The notes below the pieces were generated by a model. The model ran no database searches and was not told the origin of the DNA. It worked only from the letters and a program-made list of their open reading frames with translations. Source: Pseudomonadota bacterium (GTDB lineage Bacteria > Pseudomonadota > Gammaproteobacteria > Burkholderiales > JABEVD01). From it: DNA of 64,000 bases. The translations under genes and the position numbers were made by a program. The stretch is from contig JAKBJU010000001.1 in NCBI GenBank assembly GCA_021835845.1, forward strand, positions 140,908 to 204,907, in the 5' to 3' direction. Positions within the stretch are counted from its first letter, which is position 1; the number at the start of each line of letters is the position of its first letter. Below are positions 1-13,792 of this stretch, one piece after another.

Positions 1-1193
<1,193 letters not shown>

Positions 1194-1243
1194 CTTCTCT
1201 CCTTAGGTCGCCCTGTTCAAATTCAATTCTAAACCGATTTTAT

Positions 1244-1861
1244 TCAATGTGTAATAATTTTTCCCATTCCCAGCAGGTAAACTTCGCTGCTCCTGTCGCG
1301 TGATGCCTTAGGCTTGCGCGCGGAGACCTTTCCGAAATTCGCCTTCATGGCTTTCAGGTAGTCTTCGTATCCCGAGCCCTGAAAAACTTTGACCAGAAAA
1401 TTTCCCCCTGGTTTCAGATGGGTTATGCAAAAATCCAGGGCAAGCTCAACCAGATGCATGCTCCTCGCCTGATCCGTCACGTCTACTCCCGTTATGTTGG
1501 GGGCCATGTCCGAAATTACAAGATCGATCTCCCTGCCTTCCAGGCTTTCTTCCAGCCTGGAAAGCGCATCCTCTTCCCTGAAGTCGCCCAGGATGAATGT
1601 CACGCCTTCGATCGGCATCATCGGCAGGATATCGAGGGCAATCACCCTGGCCCCGTTTTCGACCGCAACCTGCGACCACCCACCGGGAGTCGACCCCAGG
1701 TCGACCAAGGTCATTCCGGGCCTGACGAGTTTGTCCTTTTCGAGGATTTCCATCAGCTTGAATGCCGAGCGCGATCGGTACCCCTCGCTCTTGGCGCGCT
1801 TGACGTAAAAATCGGAGACATGCTCGCGCATCCATGCGCGGCTGGTTTTGCTGCGTTTCAT
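1244..1861 (-). CDS. rlmE: 23S rRNA (uridine-2'-O)-methyltransferase RlmE/FtsJ
   Basis: Protein shows [32 protein letters not shown]; adjacent to ftsH as in many proteobacteria. Confidence 0.95.
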   Translation of the reverse strand: MKRSKTSRAWMREHVSDFYVKRAKSEGYRSRSAFKLMEILEKDKLVRPGMTLVDLGSTPGGWSQVAVENGARVIALDILPMMPIEGVTFILGDFREEDALSRLEESLEGREIDLVISDMAPNITGVDVTDQARSMHLVELALDFCITHLKPGGNFLVKVFQGSGYEDYLKAMKANFGKVSARKPKASRDRSSEVYLLGMGKIITH

Positions 1862-1889
1862 CGGTTAAAATGCCCCATTTGGAAACAAC

Positions 1890-2177
1890 ATGCTCAGTCC
1901 CGCCCAAAAGCGCTTTCTAAGCGGCAAAGCCCATCTCGTCAATCCCGTCGTCATCGTTGGCAAGCACGGCCTGTCGAAATCGGTTCTGGATGAAATCGAT
2001 TCCGCGCTGAAAAGCCACGAACTCATCAAGATCAGGTTTCTCTCCGGCGAAAAGGAAGAACGGGATGCTGCGCTCGAATCCATCTGCGAGGCACTTTCCG
2101 CCCACCCGGTCAAGCATATCGGGAAAATCCTGATCGTCTACAGGCAGGCCGAAAAGCCCAGGCTGATCCTGCCCTAA
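1890..2177 (+). CDS. yhbY: YhbY/CRS1-type RNA-binding protein
   Basis: 95 aa, LSPAQKRFLSGKAHLVNPVVIVGKHGLS; divergent from rlmE. Confidence 0.9.
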   Translation: MLSPAQKRFLSGKAHLVNPVVIVGKHGLSKSVLDEIDSALKSHELIKIRFLSGEKEERDAALESICEALSAHPVKHIGKILIVYRQAEKPRLILP

Positions 2178-2629
2178 ACCCGCTTCCTGGACAAGACGAG
2201 AAAAAGACCGAGCAGGCTCTGGACCAGATACAGGATGCTCGATATGCCGTGCCACGCGCTGAACCTGTCCCTGAAGACGCTTTGCATCACGTCCCTGGGA
2301 AGGGCGGCTTCCTTCAGGCGCTCTATGATCGGCTGTATGCCGAAATGGGCAGCGAACGTCAGGATCAGCATGAGCGCAGCCGCCCAGAAGAATCCTTCCT
2401 TGAGCGCCGCCCCGCCGAGGCGGGCAATCCGGTAGACGACCAGATAGCTGCCGCAGGCAATCCCGATATAGGAAATCACCGTGAACATCTTTCCTGCCAG
2501 CATCCCAGCCAGCATCCTGTCAGGAAGGGAGGCGAAAAGCACCGGCGCCACCATGTAGCCGGTGATCCACAGCCCGCCGACCCACAGGGTAAGGGCGATT
2601 TGCTGCAGACTCTCGGCCGGGTTTTTCAT
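2174..2629 (-). CDS. DUF4149 family membrane protein
   Basis: Four hydrophobic segments, ALTLWVGGLWITGYMVAPVLFASL; located next to yhbY/greA. Confidence 0.75.
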   Translation of the reverse strand: MKNPAESLQQIALTLWVGGLWITGYMVAPVLFASLPDRMLAGMLAGKMFTVISYIGIACGSYLVVYRIARLGGAALKEGFFWAAALMLILTFAAHFGIQPIIERLKEAALPRDVMQSVFRDRFSAWHGISSILYLVQSLLGLFLVLSRKRV

Positions 2630-3105
2630 TAGACGTATTTCACGTCCAGGATTTCAAGTTCGCGCAAGCCGCCCGGAGCCGCCACTTCGGCGACATCCCC
2701 CGCGGATTTTCCGATCAGCGCACGGGCGATGGGGGAACTCACCGAGATCTTGCCCAACTTGATGTCGGCCTCGTCGTCCCCGACGATCTGGTAGGTTACG
2801 ATGTCCCCCGAGGAAAGATCCTCGAGCTCGACAGTCGCACCGAAAACGCAACGCCCGTCGGCATCGAGCAGCGCGGGGTTGATGATCTGCGCATTGGAAA
2901 GCTTCGCCTCGAGCTCCGCAATTCTGCCCTCGATGAAACTCTGCCTGTCCTTGGCCGCATCGTATTCCGCATTTTCAGAAAGATCGCCATGCGACCTCGC
3001 CTCCGCAATCGCGGCAATTACGTTGGGCCGTTCGACCGTCTTCAAGTGATGCAGCTCGGCCCTCAGCATTTCAGCTCCCGTGACCGTCAATGGGATTTTG
3101 ACCAT
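2629..3105 (-). CDS. greA: Transcription elongation factor GreA
   Basis: 158 aa, [49 protein letters not shown]. Confidence 0.97.
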   Translation of the reverse strand: MVKIPLTVTGAEMLRAELHHLKTVERPNVIAAIAEARSHGDLSENAEYDAAKDRQSFIEGRIAELEAKLSNAQIINPALLDADGRCVFGATVELEDLSSGDIVTYQIVGDDEADIKLGKISVSSPIARALIGKSAGDVAEVAAPGGLRELEILDVKYV

Positions 3106-3117
3106 AGTGTTTCCTTG

Positions 3118-6100
3118 TTATTGATTCCGATGCAATCCCTGAAGGCTGTAGGCATTGAGTTCCTGCATGTGCTGTATGCCGATGCAGGCCGCCTTGGCCT
3201 CGGACATCGTGGTGTAATAAGTCACCCTGCCGTGCAGGGCAGCGTTCCTGATCGAGTAGGAATCCCTGATCGCCGCCTTCTTTTCCTCAACCGTATTGAC
3301 GATCAGGTCGATTTCGCGATTCTTGATCATGTCGAGTACATGGGGGCGACCTTCCCCAACCTTGTTGACCGTAAATACCGAAATGCCGGCCTGTGCGAGT
3401 TCCTGGGCAGTGCCTCGCGTGGCATAGATCCCGAACCCCAGGGAAGACAGCATTCTCGCGATTTCAACAGCCTTGGGCTTGTCCACCTGCTTCACGCTGA
3501 TAAAGGCATTGCCCGAAGCGGGCAATTTCACCCCCGCAGCAAGCTGGGACTTCACGAAGGCCTCAGGAAAGCTCATGCCCACGCCCATGACTTCTCCGGT
3601 GGATTTCATCTCCGGACCGAGCAGCGTATCGACCCCGGGAAACTTGATGAAGGGGAACACCGCCTCCTTGACCGAATAATGGGAAGGAATCACTTCGTCT
3701 TTCACGCCCTGATCGTCGAGGCTTTTTCCTGCCATGGCGCGCGCCGCGATCTTGGCAAGCTGCAATCCCGTCGCCTTGGAAACGAAGGGCACGGTGCGGG
3801 ATGCACGCGGATTGACTTCGAGCACATAAACGTCCTGCCCCTGGATCGCAAACTGGATGTTCATGAGCCCGACGACCTTCAGGGCGTTCGCCAGCAGCAC
3901 GGTCTGCCTTCTCAATTCCGCCTGCATGGCATCCGAAAGGGAAAACGGCGGGAGAGAGCAGGCCGAATCCCCGGAATGGACGCCGGCTTCCTCGACATGC
4001 TCCATGATGCCGCCGATCAACACTCTTTTTCCATCGCAGACGGCATCCACGTCGACTTCCAGCGCGTCGTTGAGGAACCTGTCGAGCAGGACGGGGGAGT
4101 CGTTCGAAACGCTGACCGCCTCTTTCATGTAGCGCTCCAGATCTTCCTGCCTGTGGATGATCCTCATCGCCCGCCCGCCCAGGACATAACTCGGGCGCAC
4201 CACGAGCGGATAGCCGATTTCCCCGGCGAGCCTCAAAGCTTCCTTCTCTTCCCTCGCAGTGCGGTTCGGCGGCTGCCTGAGCCCCAGTTCGTCGATCATC
4301 TTCTGGAAGCGCTCGCGGTCTTCCGCGCAATCGATCATGTCGGGACTCGTGCCGATGACGGGGACGCCATTGGCCGCGAGATCGTCCGCAAGTTTCAGCG
4401 GCGTCTGTCCGCCGAACTGGACGATGACCCCGACCGGCTTCTCGACCGCCACGATTTCGAGCACGTCTTCGAGCGTCAGCGGCTCGAAATAGAGCCTGTC
4501 CGACATGTCGTAGTCGGTCGAAACGGTTTCCGGATTGCAGTTCACCATGATCGTCTCATAGCCGTCTGAACGCATGGCAAGCGCGGCATGTACGCAGCAG
4601 TAGTCGAATTCTATCCCCTGCCCGATGCGGTTCGGGCCTCCCCCCAGAACCATGATCTTCTGCCTGGAAGAGGGGCGCGACTCACATTCTTCTTCGTAGG
4701 TCGAATACATGTAGGCGGTTTTGGTGTCGAACTCACCCGCGCAGGTATCGACCCGCTTGTAAACCGGGTGCAGATCCAGCTCCCACCGTCTCGCGCGAAC
4801 TCCGTCCTGGCCGCAATTCAAAAGCCTGGCCAGACGCCTGTCGGAAAATCCGCTTCTCTTGAGCTTTCTCAATGCGCCGCGATCGATATCCCCCAGGGAC
4901 CTGCCCTTCAGGGCCTTTTCCTGCAGCACCAGATCCTCGATCTGGGCGAGAAACCAGGGGTCGATGTCGCTCAATTTGTGGATTTCGTCGAAAGAAAATC
5001 CGCTCCTGAAGGCATCGGCCACATACCATATCCGCTCCGGACCCGGGTCGCCGAGCTCGGCTTCGATCTCGTCCGCATCTTCGGCGATTTCGTCCAGTCC
5101 GTCCTTTCCCGTCTCCAGGCCTCTCAGCGCCTTCTGGAAGGATTCCTGGAAAGTCCGCCCCATCGCCATCACTTCCCCGACGGATTTCATCTGGGTGGTG
5201 AGCCTGTCGTTCGCCTGGGGAAATTTCTCGAAGGCGAAGCGCGGTATCTTGGTGACCACGTAATCGATGGATGGCTCGAAGGAAACCGGGGTGGCCCCGC
5301 CGGTGATGTCGTTTTTCAGCTCGTCGAGCGTATAGCCCACCGCGAGCTTGGCAGCGACCTTCGCGATCGGAAATCCGGTCGCCTTGGAAGCAAGCGCCGA
5401 AGAGCGCGATACGCGCGGATTCATTTCGATCACCAGCATCTTGCCGTCCCGGGGATTCACCGCGAACTGGACGTTGGACCCGCCGGTATCGACGCCGATC
5501 TCGCGCAGCACGGCAATCGATGCATCGCGCATGATCTGGTATTCCTTGTCCGTCAAGGTCTGGGCGGGAGCCACCGTGATCGAATCCCCGGTATGCACCC
5601 CCATGGGATCGAGGTTCTCGATCGAGCAAATGATGATGCAGTTGTCGTTCCTGTCGCGAACGACCTCCATCTCGTATTCCTTCCAGCCGATCACCGATTC
5701 CTCGATGAGAAGTTCTCGGGTGGGAGATGCGTCCAGGCCGGACTCGCAGATGGCGACGAATTCTTCCTTGTTGTAGGCGATCCCCCCTCCGCTCCCCCCC
5801 ATGGTGAAGGAAGGCCGGATGATCACGGGATAGCCGATGGATGCCTGGACCTGTAGCGCTTCCTCCAGGCTGTGGGCGATCATGGAGCGTGCGCTCGACA
5901 GCCCGATCTTGGTCATCGCCGCCTTGAATTTCTCGCGATCCTCGGCCTTGTCTATGGCCTCCCGTGTTGCGCCTATCATTTCGACGCCGTGCTTCACGAG
6001 AACGCCGTGCTTGGCGAGGTCGAGCGCGCAATTGAGCGCGGTCTGCCCGCCCATGGTGGGGAGCAGGGCATCGGGCTTTTCGATTTCGATGATCTTTTCC

Positions 6101-6321
6101 ACCATCTGCCAGGTGATCGGTTCGATGTAGGTGGCGTCGGCCATTTCCGGATCGGTCATGATCGTGGCGGGATTGGAATTGACCAGGATCACGCGATAGC
6201 CTTCCTCGCGCAGCGCGCGGCAGGCCTGCGCTCCGGAATAGTCGAATTCGCAGGCCTGTCCGATCACGATCGGGCCGGAGCCGATAATCAGTATGCTCTT
6301 GATGTCTGTACGCTTCGGCAT
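3118..6321 (-). CDS. carB: Carbamoyl-phosphate synthase large subunit
   Basis: 1067 aa, [44 protein letters not shown]. Confidence 0.98.
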   Translation of the reverse strand: MPKRTDIKSILIIGSGPIVIGQACEFDYSGAQACRALREEGYRVILVNSNPATIMTDPEMADATYIEPITWQMVEKIIEIEKPDALLPTMGGQTALNCALDLAKHGVLVKHGVEMIGATREAIDKAEDREKFKAAMTKIGLSSARSMIAHSLEEALQVQASIGYPVIIRPSFTMGGSGGGIAYNKEEFVAICESGLDASPTRELLIEESVIGWKEYEMEVVRDRNDNCIIICSIENLDPMGVHTGDSITVAPAQTLTDKEYQIMRDASIAVLREIGVDTGGSNVQFAVNPRDGKMLVIEMNPRVSRSSALASKATGFPIAKVAAKLAVGYTLDELKNDITGGATPVSFEPSIDYVVTKIPRFAFEKFPQANDRLTTQMKSVGEVMAMGRTFQESFQKALRGLETGKDGLDEIAEDADEIEAELGDPGPERIWYVADAFRSGFSFDEIHKLSDIDPWFLAQIEDLVLQEKALKGRSLGDIDRGALRKLKRSGFSDRRLARLLNCGQDGVRARRWELDLHPVYKRVDTCAGEFDTKTAYMYSTYEEECESRPSSRQKIMVLGGGPNRIGQGIEFDYCCVHAALAMRSDGYETIMVNCNPETVSTDYDMSDRLYFEPLTLEDVLEIVAVEKPVGVIVQFGGQTPLKLADDLAANGVPVIGTSPDMIDCAEDRERFQKMIDELGLRQPPNRTAREEKEALRLAGEIGYPLVVRPSYVLGGRAMRIIHRQEDLERYMKEAVSVSNDSPVLLDRFLNDALEVDVDAVCDGKRVLIGGIMEHVEEAGVHSGDSACSLPPFSLSDAMQAELRRQTVLLANALKVVGLMNIQFAIQGQDVYVLEVNPRASRTVPFVSKATGLQLAKIAARAMAGKSLDDQGVKDEVIPSHYSVKEAVFPFIKFPGVDTLLGPEMKSTGEVMGVGMSFPEAFVKSQLAAGVKLPASGNAFISVKQVDKPKAVEIARMLSSLGFGIYATRGTAQELAQAGISVFTVNKVGEGRPHVLDMIKNREIDLIVNTVEEKKAAIRDSYSIRNAALHGRVTYYTTMSEAKAACIGIQHMQELNAYSLQGLHRNQ

Positions 6322-6322
6322 G

Positions 6323-7450
6323 TCAGGCCCTTGCTCCTTCCATCTGCGCCACGAACCTGTCGAAAAGATAATCCACGTCTCCCGGGCCCGGGCTCGCCTC
6401 GGGATGCCCCTGGAAGCAGAAAGCCGGCCTGTCCTTCAGGGAAAAACCCTGGAGGCTGCCGTCGAACAGGGAGACATGGGTGATTTTGGCATTTTGCGGC
6501 AAGGTGGCAGGGTCGACCGCGAAGCCGTGATTCTGGCTGGAGATCATCACTTTCCCGGTATCCAGATCCTGAACGGGATGATTCGCGCCATGATGCCCGA
6601 ATTTCATCTTGAGGGTTCTGGCGCCCACCGCGAGCGCGAGCAGCTGATGCCCTAGACAGATGCCGAAGAGCGGGAGCTTGGTCTCCAGGAGTTCCCTTAT
6701 CGCGGCGATTGCGTAATCGCAGGGCTCGGGGTCTCCAGGGCCATTGGAAAGAAAGATGCCGTCCGGCTTCAATTCCAGCACGTCGCGGCTCGTGGCTCTT
6801 GCAGGGAGCACGGTCACCCTGCAGCCGCGGCTCGCGAGCATGCGCAGGATGTTGCGCTTGATGCCGAAATCGAAGGCCACCACATGATATTTCGGATTTT
6901 CCAGCTTGCCGTAGCCGTGGCCGAGACGCCATTCGCACTCGTTCCATTCGTAGGGCTCATCGCAACTCACCACCTGGGCAAGATCCATTCCTGCGAGTCC
7001 CGGAAATTCGCGCGCAAGGCCGATCGCCTTTGCCTCGTCGATGTCGCCCGCCATGATGCAGGCACTTTGCGCGCCTTTTTCCCTCAGAATCCGGGTAAGC
7101 TTGCGGGTGTCGATATCGGCTATCGCAACCACGCCGTTTTCGGCGAGATATTCCGAAAGCCCTCGCTTCTCCCGCCAGTTGGACGAAGCCAGGGGCAGAT
7201 CCCGGATCACAAGGCCGCTCGCGTAGATTCTGCCCGATTCGACATCCTCCAGGTTGGCGCCGGTATTGCCAATGTGAGGATAGGTCAGGGTGACGATCTG
7301 CCTGCAGTAGGAAGGGTCTGTCAGGATTTCCTGATAACCCGTCATCGACGTATTGAAAACGACTTCCCCGGCGCTCGCCCCTGCCGCACCGATGGATCTG
7401 CCGCGAAAGATTGTGCCATCTGCGAGCGCAAGAATTGCAGTCTGTGGCAC
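6323..7450 (-). CDS. carA: Carbamoyl-phosphate synthase small subunit
   Basis: 375 aa, class I glutamine amidotransferase motif [13 protein letters not shown]; adjacent to carB. Confidence 0.98.
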   Translation of the reverse strand: MPQTAILALADGTIFRGRSIGAAGASAGEVVFNTSMTGYQEILTDPSYCRQIVTLTYPHIGNTGANLEDVESGRIYASGLVIRDLPLASSNWREKRGLSEYLAENGVVAIADIDTRKLTRILREKGAQSACIMAGDIDEAKAIGLAREFPGLAGMDLAQVVSCDEPYEWNECEWRLGHGYGKLENPKYHVVAFDFGIKRNILRMLASRGCRVTVLPARATSRDVLELKPDGIFLSNGPGDPEPCDYAIAAIRELLETKLPLFGICLGHQLLALAVGARTLKMKFGHHGANHPVQDLDTGKVMISSQNHGFAVDPATLPQNAKITHVSLFDGSLQGFSLKDRPAFCFQGHPEASPGPGDVDYLFDRFVAQMEGARA

Positions 7451-7519
7451 TGTTAAAGACTCCTAGGATGCTGGATGATATAAGGAATGGCGGACTCGAT
7501 CCGAACCATATAGTCGGCA

Positions 7520-8719
<1,200 letters not shown>

Positions 8720-8783
8720 GTCTGTTTCAAAAGACGTTCAAACGCTATATCATACAGGAAAACAAACAACCTGGCATAAGGCT

Positions 8784-9209
8784 ATGAGTAACGCGAGCGA
8801 TCTCAAAAACATCGGCCTCAAGGCAACGCTTCCCCGGATCAAGATCCTGGACCTGTTCGAGAACAACCCGGCCCACCACCTGACCGCGGAAGACGTGTAC
8901 AAGCTGTTGATCAACGAAGGCATGGACACCGGCCTTGCGACGGTTTATCGGGTGCTCACGCAATTCGAGCAGGCAGGACTCCTGGTGCGCCATCATTTCG
9001 AAGGCGGCAAGGCGGTCTACGAGCTCAACAAGGGAACCCATCACGACCATATCGTCTGCCTGCAGTGTGGACGGGTTGAAGAATTCTACGACGCCGAGAT
9101 CGAACGCAGACAGACCAAAATCGCGAAGGAAAAAGGGTTCCAGGTCTCCGACCACTCCCTCTACCTTTACGCCGACTGCATCAAGCCTAACTGCCCCCAC
9201 AAACCTTAA
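8784..9209 (+). CDS. fur: Ferric uptake regulator Fur
   Basis: LKNIGLKATLPRIKILDLFE, HHDHIVCLQCGRVEEF, HSLYLYADC. Confidence 0.95.
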   Translation: MSNASDLKNIGLKATLPRIKILDLFENNPAHHLTAEDVYKLLINEGMDTGLATVYRVLTQFEQAGLLVRHHFEGGKAVYELNKGTHHDHIVCLQCGRVEEFYDAEIERRQTKIAKEKGFQVSDHSLYLYADCIKPNCPHKP

Positions 9210-10849
9210 AGCCCGAGCATTTCCCGCGCGTGAGTGCGCGTCGTATCGGTGATCTCGACGCCACCCAGCATCCTTGCGACTTCCTCGACCCTTCCTTCGG
9301 CACCGAGAAGCTGCGCCCGGCTTCTGCCGTTTTCCTTGGATATTGAAAACTGCCAATCCGCAAGGGAAGCCACCTGGGGCAGATGGGTCACGCACAACAC
9401 CTGCCTGTCGCACCCCAGCTTCGAAAGCAGCCTGCCCACGATTTCGGCAACGCCCCCTCCTATCCCCACGTCCACCTCGTCGAAAATCAGCGTCTGCACC
9501 TTTTGCGCGCGGCTTCCCATCACCTGGATCGCGAGGCTGATCCTGGAAAGCTCGCCGCCGGAAGCAACTTTCGAAAGCGGCCGCAACGGCATTCCCGGAT
9601 TCGCCGAAACCAGGAACTCCACCTTTTCCATGCCGTGTGAATCCCCTTCCTCGATCGCTTCCAGATGCACCTCGAAAGCGCCGCCTGCCATGGACAGCTG
9701 GCGCATCGATTCGGTCACCCCGACGGAAAGCTGCCGCGCCATTTCCCGTCTTTTTTCGCTCAGCCTTCCTGCAAGCTCCAGATAATGCTTTCTCGCCGAA
9801 CTCTCCTTCTCCAGCATCGCATCCAGATCTCCCGCGCTTTCCAGTTCGAGGAGACGCAATTTCGCCTTTTCCAGCAAGTCGGGCAGCTCATGAGGCGGGA
9901 CGCGATACTTGCGCGCCATGGAATGCACGGCATCGATCCTCGCATCCAAAGCCCGCAGGCTTTCCGGGTCAAGATCGAGCCTGTCGACATAATGCCTGAG
10001 CGCGTGGACCGCCTCTGCTATCTGGATTTGCGCGGCATCGATGAAAGAACGGATCGACGCGATTTCGGGATCGAACGATTCGATGGAAGCCAGGCGGGAA
10101 TCGGCCGAACTCAGCCCGGAAGTGCAGGCCCCCTCCGACTCGGAAAGAATATCCAGGACGAATCTCGCCCCATCCAGAAGGCTCGCCGCATGGGACAGCC
10201 TGCCATGCTCGCGAAGCGTCTCTTCCCATTCGCCGGGATCGAAAGCGAGGCGGGAAAGCTCGTTCGCCTGCCAGGAAAGGCTTTCTCTTTGGGCGTCGGC
10301 CTCGAGCCGGTTCTCCTCGAACTGGAGACGGGTTTTTCTGAGAAGCGCCCATGCCCTGTAAGCCTCCGAGACTTCCATGGCGAGCTTTTCCGCTCCGGCG
10401 AGCCCGTCCAGCATTTCCCGCTGCATGGCGGGCTTCAGCAGGGACTGGTGCGCATGCTGGCCATGGATGTCGACCAGATATTCTCCCGCCTCCCGCAATT
10501 GCTGCAGCGTGACGCTCCTGCCGTTGACATAAGCCCTCGACCGGCCGGAAGCATCGACGATGCGCCGCAGCAGGCAGAGGCCGTCGTCGCCTTCGAGGTC
10601 GAGTTCCCTCAGCCATTTCGCAAATTCCGGAATCCCTTCGATAAGAAATTCCGCGTTGATTTCAGCGCGCTCGGCACCCGCCCTCACCACGCCCGCATCC
10701 GCGCGCTCTCCCAGGGCGAAGGCGAGCGCATCGACCAATATCGACTTCCCGGCTCCGGTCTCCCCGGTGAAAACCGTAAATCCGGATTTGAAATCGATCT
10801 CGACCCTCTCCACGATGGCGAAGTCAAGAATTCCGAGCCGCTGCAGCAT
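9206..10849 (-). CDS. recN: DNA repair protein RecN
   Basis: 547 aa, MLQRLGILDFAIVERVEIDFKSGFTVFTGETGAGKSILVDAL; SMC-like ABC motifs. Confidence 0.96.
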   Translation of the reverse strand: MLQRLGILDFAIVERVEIDFKSGFTVFTGETGAGKSILVDALAFALGERADAGVVRAGAERAEINAEFLIEGIPEFAKWLRELDLEGDDGLCLLRRIVDASGRSRAYVNGRSVTLQQLREAGEYLVDIHGQHAHQSLLKPAMQREMLDGLAGAEKLAMEVSEAYRAWALLRKTRLQFEENRLEADAQRESLSWQANELSRLAFDPGEWEETLREHGRLSHAASLLDGARFVLDILSESEGACTSGLSSADSRLASIESFDPEIASIRSFIDAAQIQIAEAVHALRHYVDRLDLDPESLRALDARIDAVHSMARKYRVPPHELPDLLEKAKLRLLELESAGDLDAMLEKESSARKHYLELAGRLSEKRREMARQLSVGVTESMRQLSMAGGAFEVHLEAIEEGDSHGMEKVEFLVSANPGMPLRPLSKVASGGELSRISLAIQVMGSRAQKVQTLIFDEVDVGIGGGVAEIVGRLLSKLGCDRQVLCVTHLPQVASLADWQFSISKENGRSRAQLLGAEGRVEEVARMLGGVEITDTTRTHAREMLGL

Positions 10850-11721
10850 CAGAAGCTCTCGCTCCAGTGCAGCTTCTCACGCAGCGTATGGAAATAATTG
10901 TGCCCCTGAGGATGGAGCAGGCGTATCATTTTTTCGTACCGCCTCACGAATACGCTGTCCCCTTCCCCGAGATCGCAATGGGAGTGGCTGTCGAAATGCA
11001 CGCGGGAATCGCCGCTTTTCTTCATGATGATCTCGATCAACGAATCTCCGCCGATGACGATCGGCCTGTTGCTCAGGGTATGCGGATTGACCGGGACCAG
11101 CGCGATCATGGGAAGCCCCGGATAGAGGATGGGTCCGCCGGAAGAGAGCGCATAGGCGGTCGATCCCGTCGGGGTCGCGACGATCAGCCCGTCGGATCTC
11201 TGCGTATAGACGAACAGCCCGTTTATCCTGACCTCGAATTCGATCATGCTTCCCGTGACGCCGCGGTGAACGACCACATCGTTGAAGGCGAGTCCGCTGA
11301 ACACCCTCTCGTTCTTGCGCACGACCCAGGCTTCCAGCAGCATCCTGTTCTCGGTGACATAGCTGCCATCGAGCATGGCGCCTATGGTTTCCAGCATGGA
11401 ATCGGTGGAAATATCGGTGAGAAACCCCAGCCTGCCCTGATTCACGCCGACCAGCGCGACCCCGTAGGGGGCGAGCGTTCTCGCAATGTTGAGCATGGTG
11501 CCGTCGCCGCCCAGCACGATCGCAAGATCGGCGGCCCGGCCTATCTCGTCGAGGCCGAGGGCAGGGAAATCGCTCCCGGCCACGTTTTCCGCGGTCAGCT
11601 TGTCCTGAATCACGGAAATGCCGCGACTTTCGAGAAACTTCCCGAGGCGGGCGAGAGGCTCGGCGATCTCCGGGCTCTTGTATTTCCCGATCAGCGCGAC
11701 AGTTTTGAAATGGTTTGCCAT
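10849..11721 (-). CDS. nadK: NAD kinase
   Basis: LVLGGDGTMLNIAR-type GGDGT motif, NDVVVHRG, GSTAYALSSGGPI; start taken at MANHFKTVALIGKYKSPE. Confidence 0.95.
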   Translation of the reverse strand: MANHFKTVALIGKYKSPEIAEPLARLGKFLESRGISVIQDKLTAENVAGSDFPALGLDEIGRAADLAIVLGGDGTMLNIARTLAPYGVALVGVNQGRLGFLTDISTDSMLETIGAMLDGSYVTENRMLLEAWVVRKNERVFSGLAFNDVVVHRGVTGSMIEFEVRINGLFVYTQRSDGLIVATPTGSTAYALSSGGPILYPGLPMIALVPVNPHTLSNRPIVIGGDSLIEIIMKKSGDSRVHFDSHSHCDLGEGDSVFVRRYEKMIRLLHPQGHNYFHTLREKLHWSESF

Positions 11722-11753
11722 GGGTGCGATTAAACCATGCGTACCGGACAAAT

Positions 11754-12380
11754 TCAAACCAGCCCGAGGGCGACGTGTATCGCGTCCTTTTCGGTATCGA
11801 GCCGCCTGATCCCGATCAGATCGAACAGCCTGAAGCGCCCCACCCGGGTGGCGAGCGGCTTTTCGAGGGAAGGAATCTTGTCCAGCATGATCCCGATGCG
11901 ATTCCCCTCGGATTTGAAATAGGGTTTTTCATCGATGGCCGATTCGATTCGATCCGAGCCCGAAGCCGCCCGGAAGACGGCAATCGCAAGGGTGCCGAAA
12001 ATCCGCCCGAGCAGGGTATCGCTCGCCGAACTGGCTTCCTCGGAATACTGCATCCAGACAGTGCGGTTCGGCCAGTCCACCTCGAGGAACTTGAAATCCA
12101 CCCTGAGTTCGGTATCCACCGAATTTCGCGTAACCAGGACAACGGTTCCTTTTTCCGGGGTCAGGATCAGGTCCTTCACTTCGGTTTTTTTCGAGTCGAC
12201 CGATTTCCTCAGTTCATCCAGCAGCAGCGCGCGCGGCAGGACGATGCCGTCCCGAGCGAGCCCGGGGAGCTTTCCCTGCGCCTTCAAGGCATCGATCTTT
12301 TCGAGAAGGGAGCCTCCCGCAACAGCCGGCGCGCCAACCACCAGAGCCGAAAACAGGAATGCGATGCGGATCCAATTCAT
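11754..12380 (-). CDS. Conserved exported protein of unknown function
   Basis: 208 aa with N-terminal signal peptide MNWIRIAFLFSALVVGAPAVAG; no recognised domain. Confidence 0.6.
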   Translation of the reverse strand: MNWIRIAFLFSALVVGAPAVAGGSLLEKIDALKAQGKLPGLARDGIVLPRALLLDELRKSVDSKKTEVKDLILTPEKGTVVLVTRNSVDTELRVDFKFLEVDWPNRTVWMQYSEEASSASDTLLGRIFGTLAIAVFRAASGSDRIESAIDEKPYFKSEGNRIGIMLDKIPSLEKPLATRVGRFRLFDLIGIRRLDTEKDAIHVALGLV

Positions 12381-12395
12381 TCCCGGATGATAGCA

Positions 12396-12989
12396 TCAGG
12401 CGAGCAGGGCCGCCACGATCCCGGTAATGAAGATGCCGTCGAAGCTTCCCGCCCCGCCTATGGAAGCGAAAGGCGCCCCCATTCTCTTCAGCTCCCTCAG
12501 GTGCAGCAGGTCGGAGCCAATCAGCACTCCCAGGGTTCCGCTGATGTAGGCAAGCGGCGCAGCCTGCCTGGCATCGAGCAGATAGGATACGGCTGCCGCA
12601 GTAACCGGCGCGAGAAAAACCGGCATCCCTATGCCTATTCCAGGAAGCTGGCGGCTCACCTTCCAGCTCAGCAGGGTCACGACGGAAACTGCGATCAGGA
12701 GGGAAACCGGCTCGAAAGAATGATGCTTCAGGAGATAGATGCAGAACGCCACGGGAACGACACACCCCCCGACATTGACCATGATCCGGGTCGCACCTTC
12801 GTCCGCTTCCGCCTTCATGTCGAAGAGCGGAAGATTGATCATGCTCCCGACCAGAATGGTCATGAAGAGCAGATAGGCGGACTCGGCGGAAAGCCCGAGC
12901 TTGTCGAAAGCGACCGTGAGTATGCCGATCTGGACGAATGCGACGAAGAACATGAAAGCTGCGATGAGCAGCAAAAAGCGCATCGGCAT
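12396..12989 (-). CDS. DUF1614-like integral membrane protein
   Basis: Multiple TM segments; C-terminal GGAGSFDGIFITGIVAALLA resembles the DUF1614 family. Confidence 0.6.
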   Translation of the reverse strand: MPMRFLLLIAAFMFFVAFVQIGILTVAFDKLGLSAESAYLLFMTILVGSMINLPLFDMKAEADEGATRIMVNVGGCVVPVAFCIYLLKHHSFEPVSLLIAVSVVTLLSWKVSRQLPGIGIGMPVFLAPVTAAAVSYLLDARQAAPLAYISGTLGVLIGSDLLHLRELKRMGAPFASIGGAGSFDGIFITGIVAALLA

Positions 12990-13012
12990 GACGCTGTCCC
13001 GGAGCAGTTTAT

Positions 13013-13050
13013 GTTTATTCCAATAAACAACCCCGCGGCAAGCCGTGGGG
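13013..13050. repeat. Tandem hairpins (REP-like): GTTTATT-CC-AATAAAC followed by CCCCGCGGC-AA-GCCGTGGGG
   Basis: Perfect 7 bp palindrome arms at 13013-13028; 9 bp stem (one G:T) at 13031-13050; related GC motif GCAAGCGGCGGGGAATCAACCC near 13154-13175. Confidence 0.5.
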
Positions 13051-13279
13051 TATCTCAAAATAACGCGAGCTGATGATCCTATGAAAATCTGGTCGCTGCT
13101 TAACCCGTTGGACTCCATGAAATCCGTCCGACCTCATCCGCAAAGCTTACGCTGCAAGCGGCGGGGAATCAACCCTAAGAGATGAAATGAAATCCAAAAC
13201 TCCCTTCTTGGCGCAGCGTTTTTAGGCGCGCATCCCTGTGCTAGAATCAGGACAGACATTCAGCCGAGGAAGCCCTGCC

Positions 13280-13792
13280 ATGAAAAAACTCGCCTTCGCC
13301 CTCCTTTGCCTCGCCTTCAGTGCCGCGCATGCCGAAAGCGTCGCGATAACCATGCACCTCATCGATTCGTCAGGCACCGGCAAGGCAATCGGCACGATCC
13401 GGGCCGAGGACAGCCCCTACGGCCTGATGCTCAAACCGGATCTTTCCGGCCTCGCGACAGGAATGCACGGGTTCCATGTCCACCAGAACGGGGACTGCGG
13501 CGCAAAAATGAGTGAAGGCAAATCGGTGCCTGGACTCGCGGCAGGCGGGCATTTCGACCCCAGAAACACCGGGCATCACGAAGGCCCTTATGGCGACGGG
13601 CACCTCGGGGATCTTCCCGCACTCTTTGTAGACGCGCAAGGGAAAGCGACCCTACCCGTACTCGCCCCCCGCCTCAAGGTTTCCGATCTCAAGGGCAGGT
13701 CGCTCATGATCCACGCCGGCGGCGACAACTACTCCGACAACCCCGCTCTCGGCGGGGGCGGAGCGCGCATGGCTTGCGGCCTGGTTCCCTGA
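13280..13792 (+). CDS. sodC: Cu/Zn superoxide dismutase (exported)
   Basis: Signal peptide [44 protein letters not shown]. Confidence 0.95.
   Translation: MKKLAFALLCLAFSAAHAESVAITMHLIDSSGTGKAIGTIRAEDSPYGLMLKPDLSGLATGMHGFHVHQNGDCGAKMSEGKSVPGLAAGGHFDPRNTGHHEGPYGDGHLGDLPALFVDAQGKATLPVLAPRLKVSDLKGRSLMIHAGGDNYSDNPALGGGGARMACGLVP

Noticed and set aside
2989-5856. 526 aa and 422 aa plus-strand ORFs antisense to carB
   Set aside because: Same antisense-open-frame effect; carB is unambiguous on the other strand.
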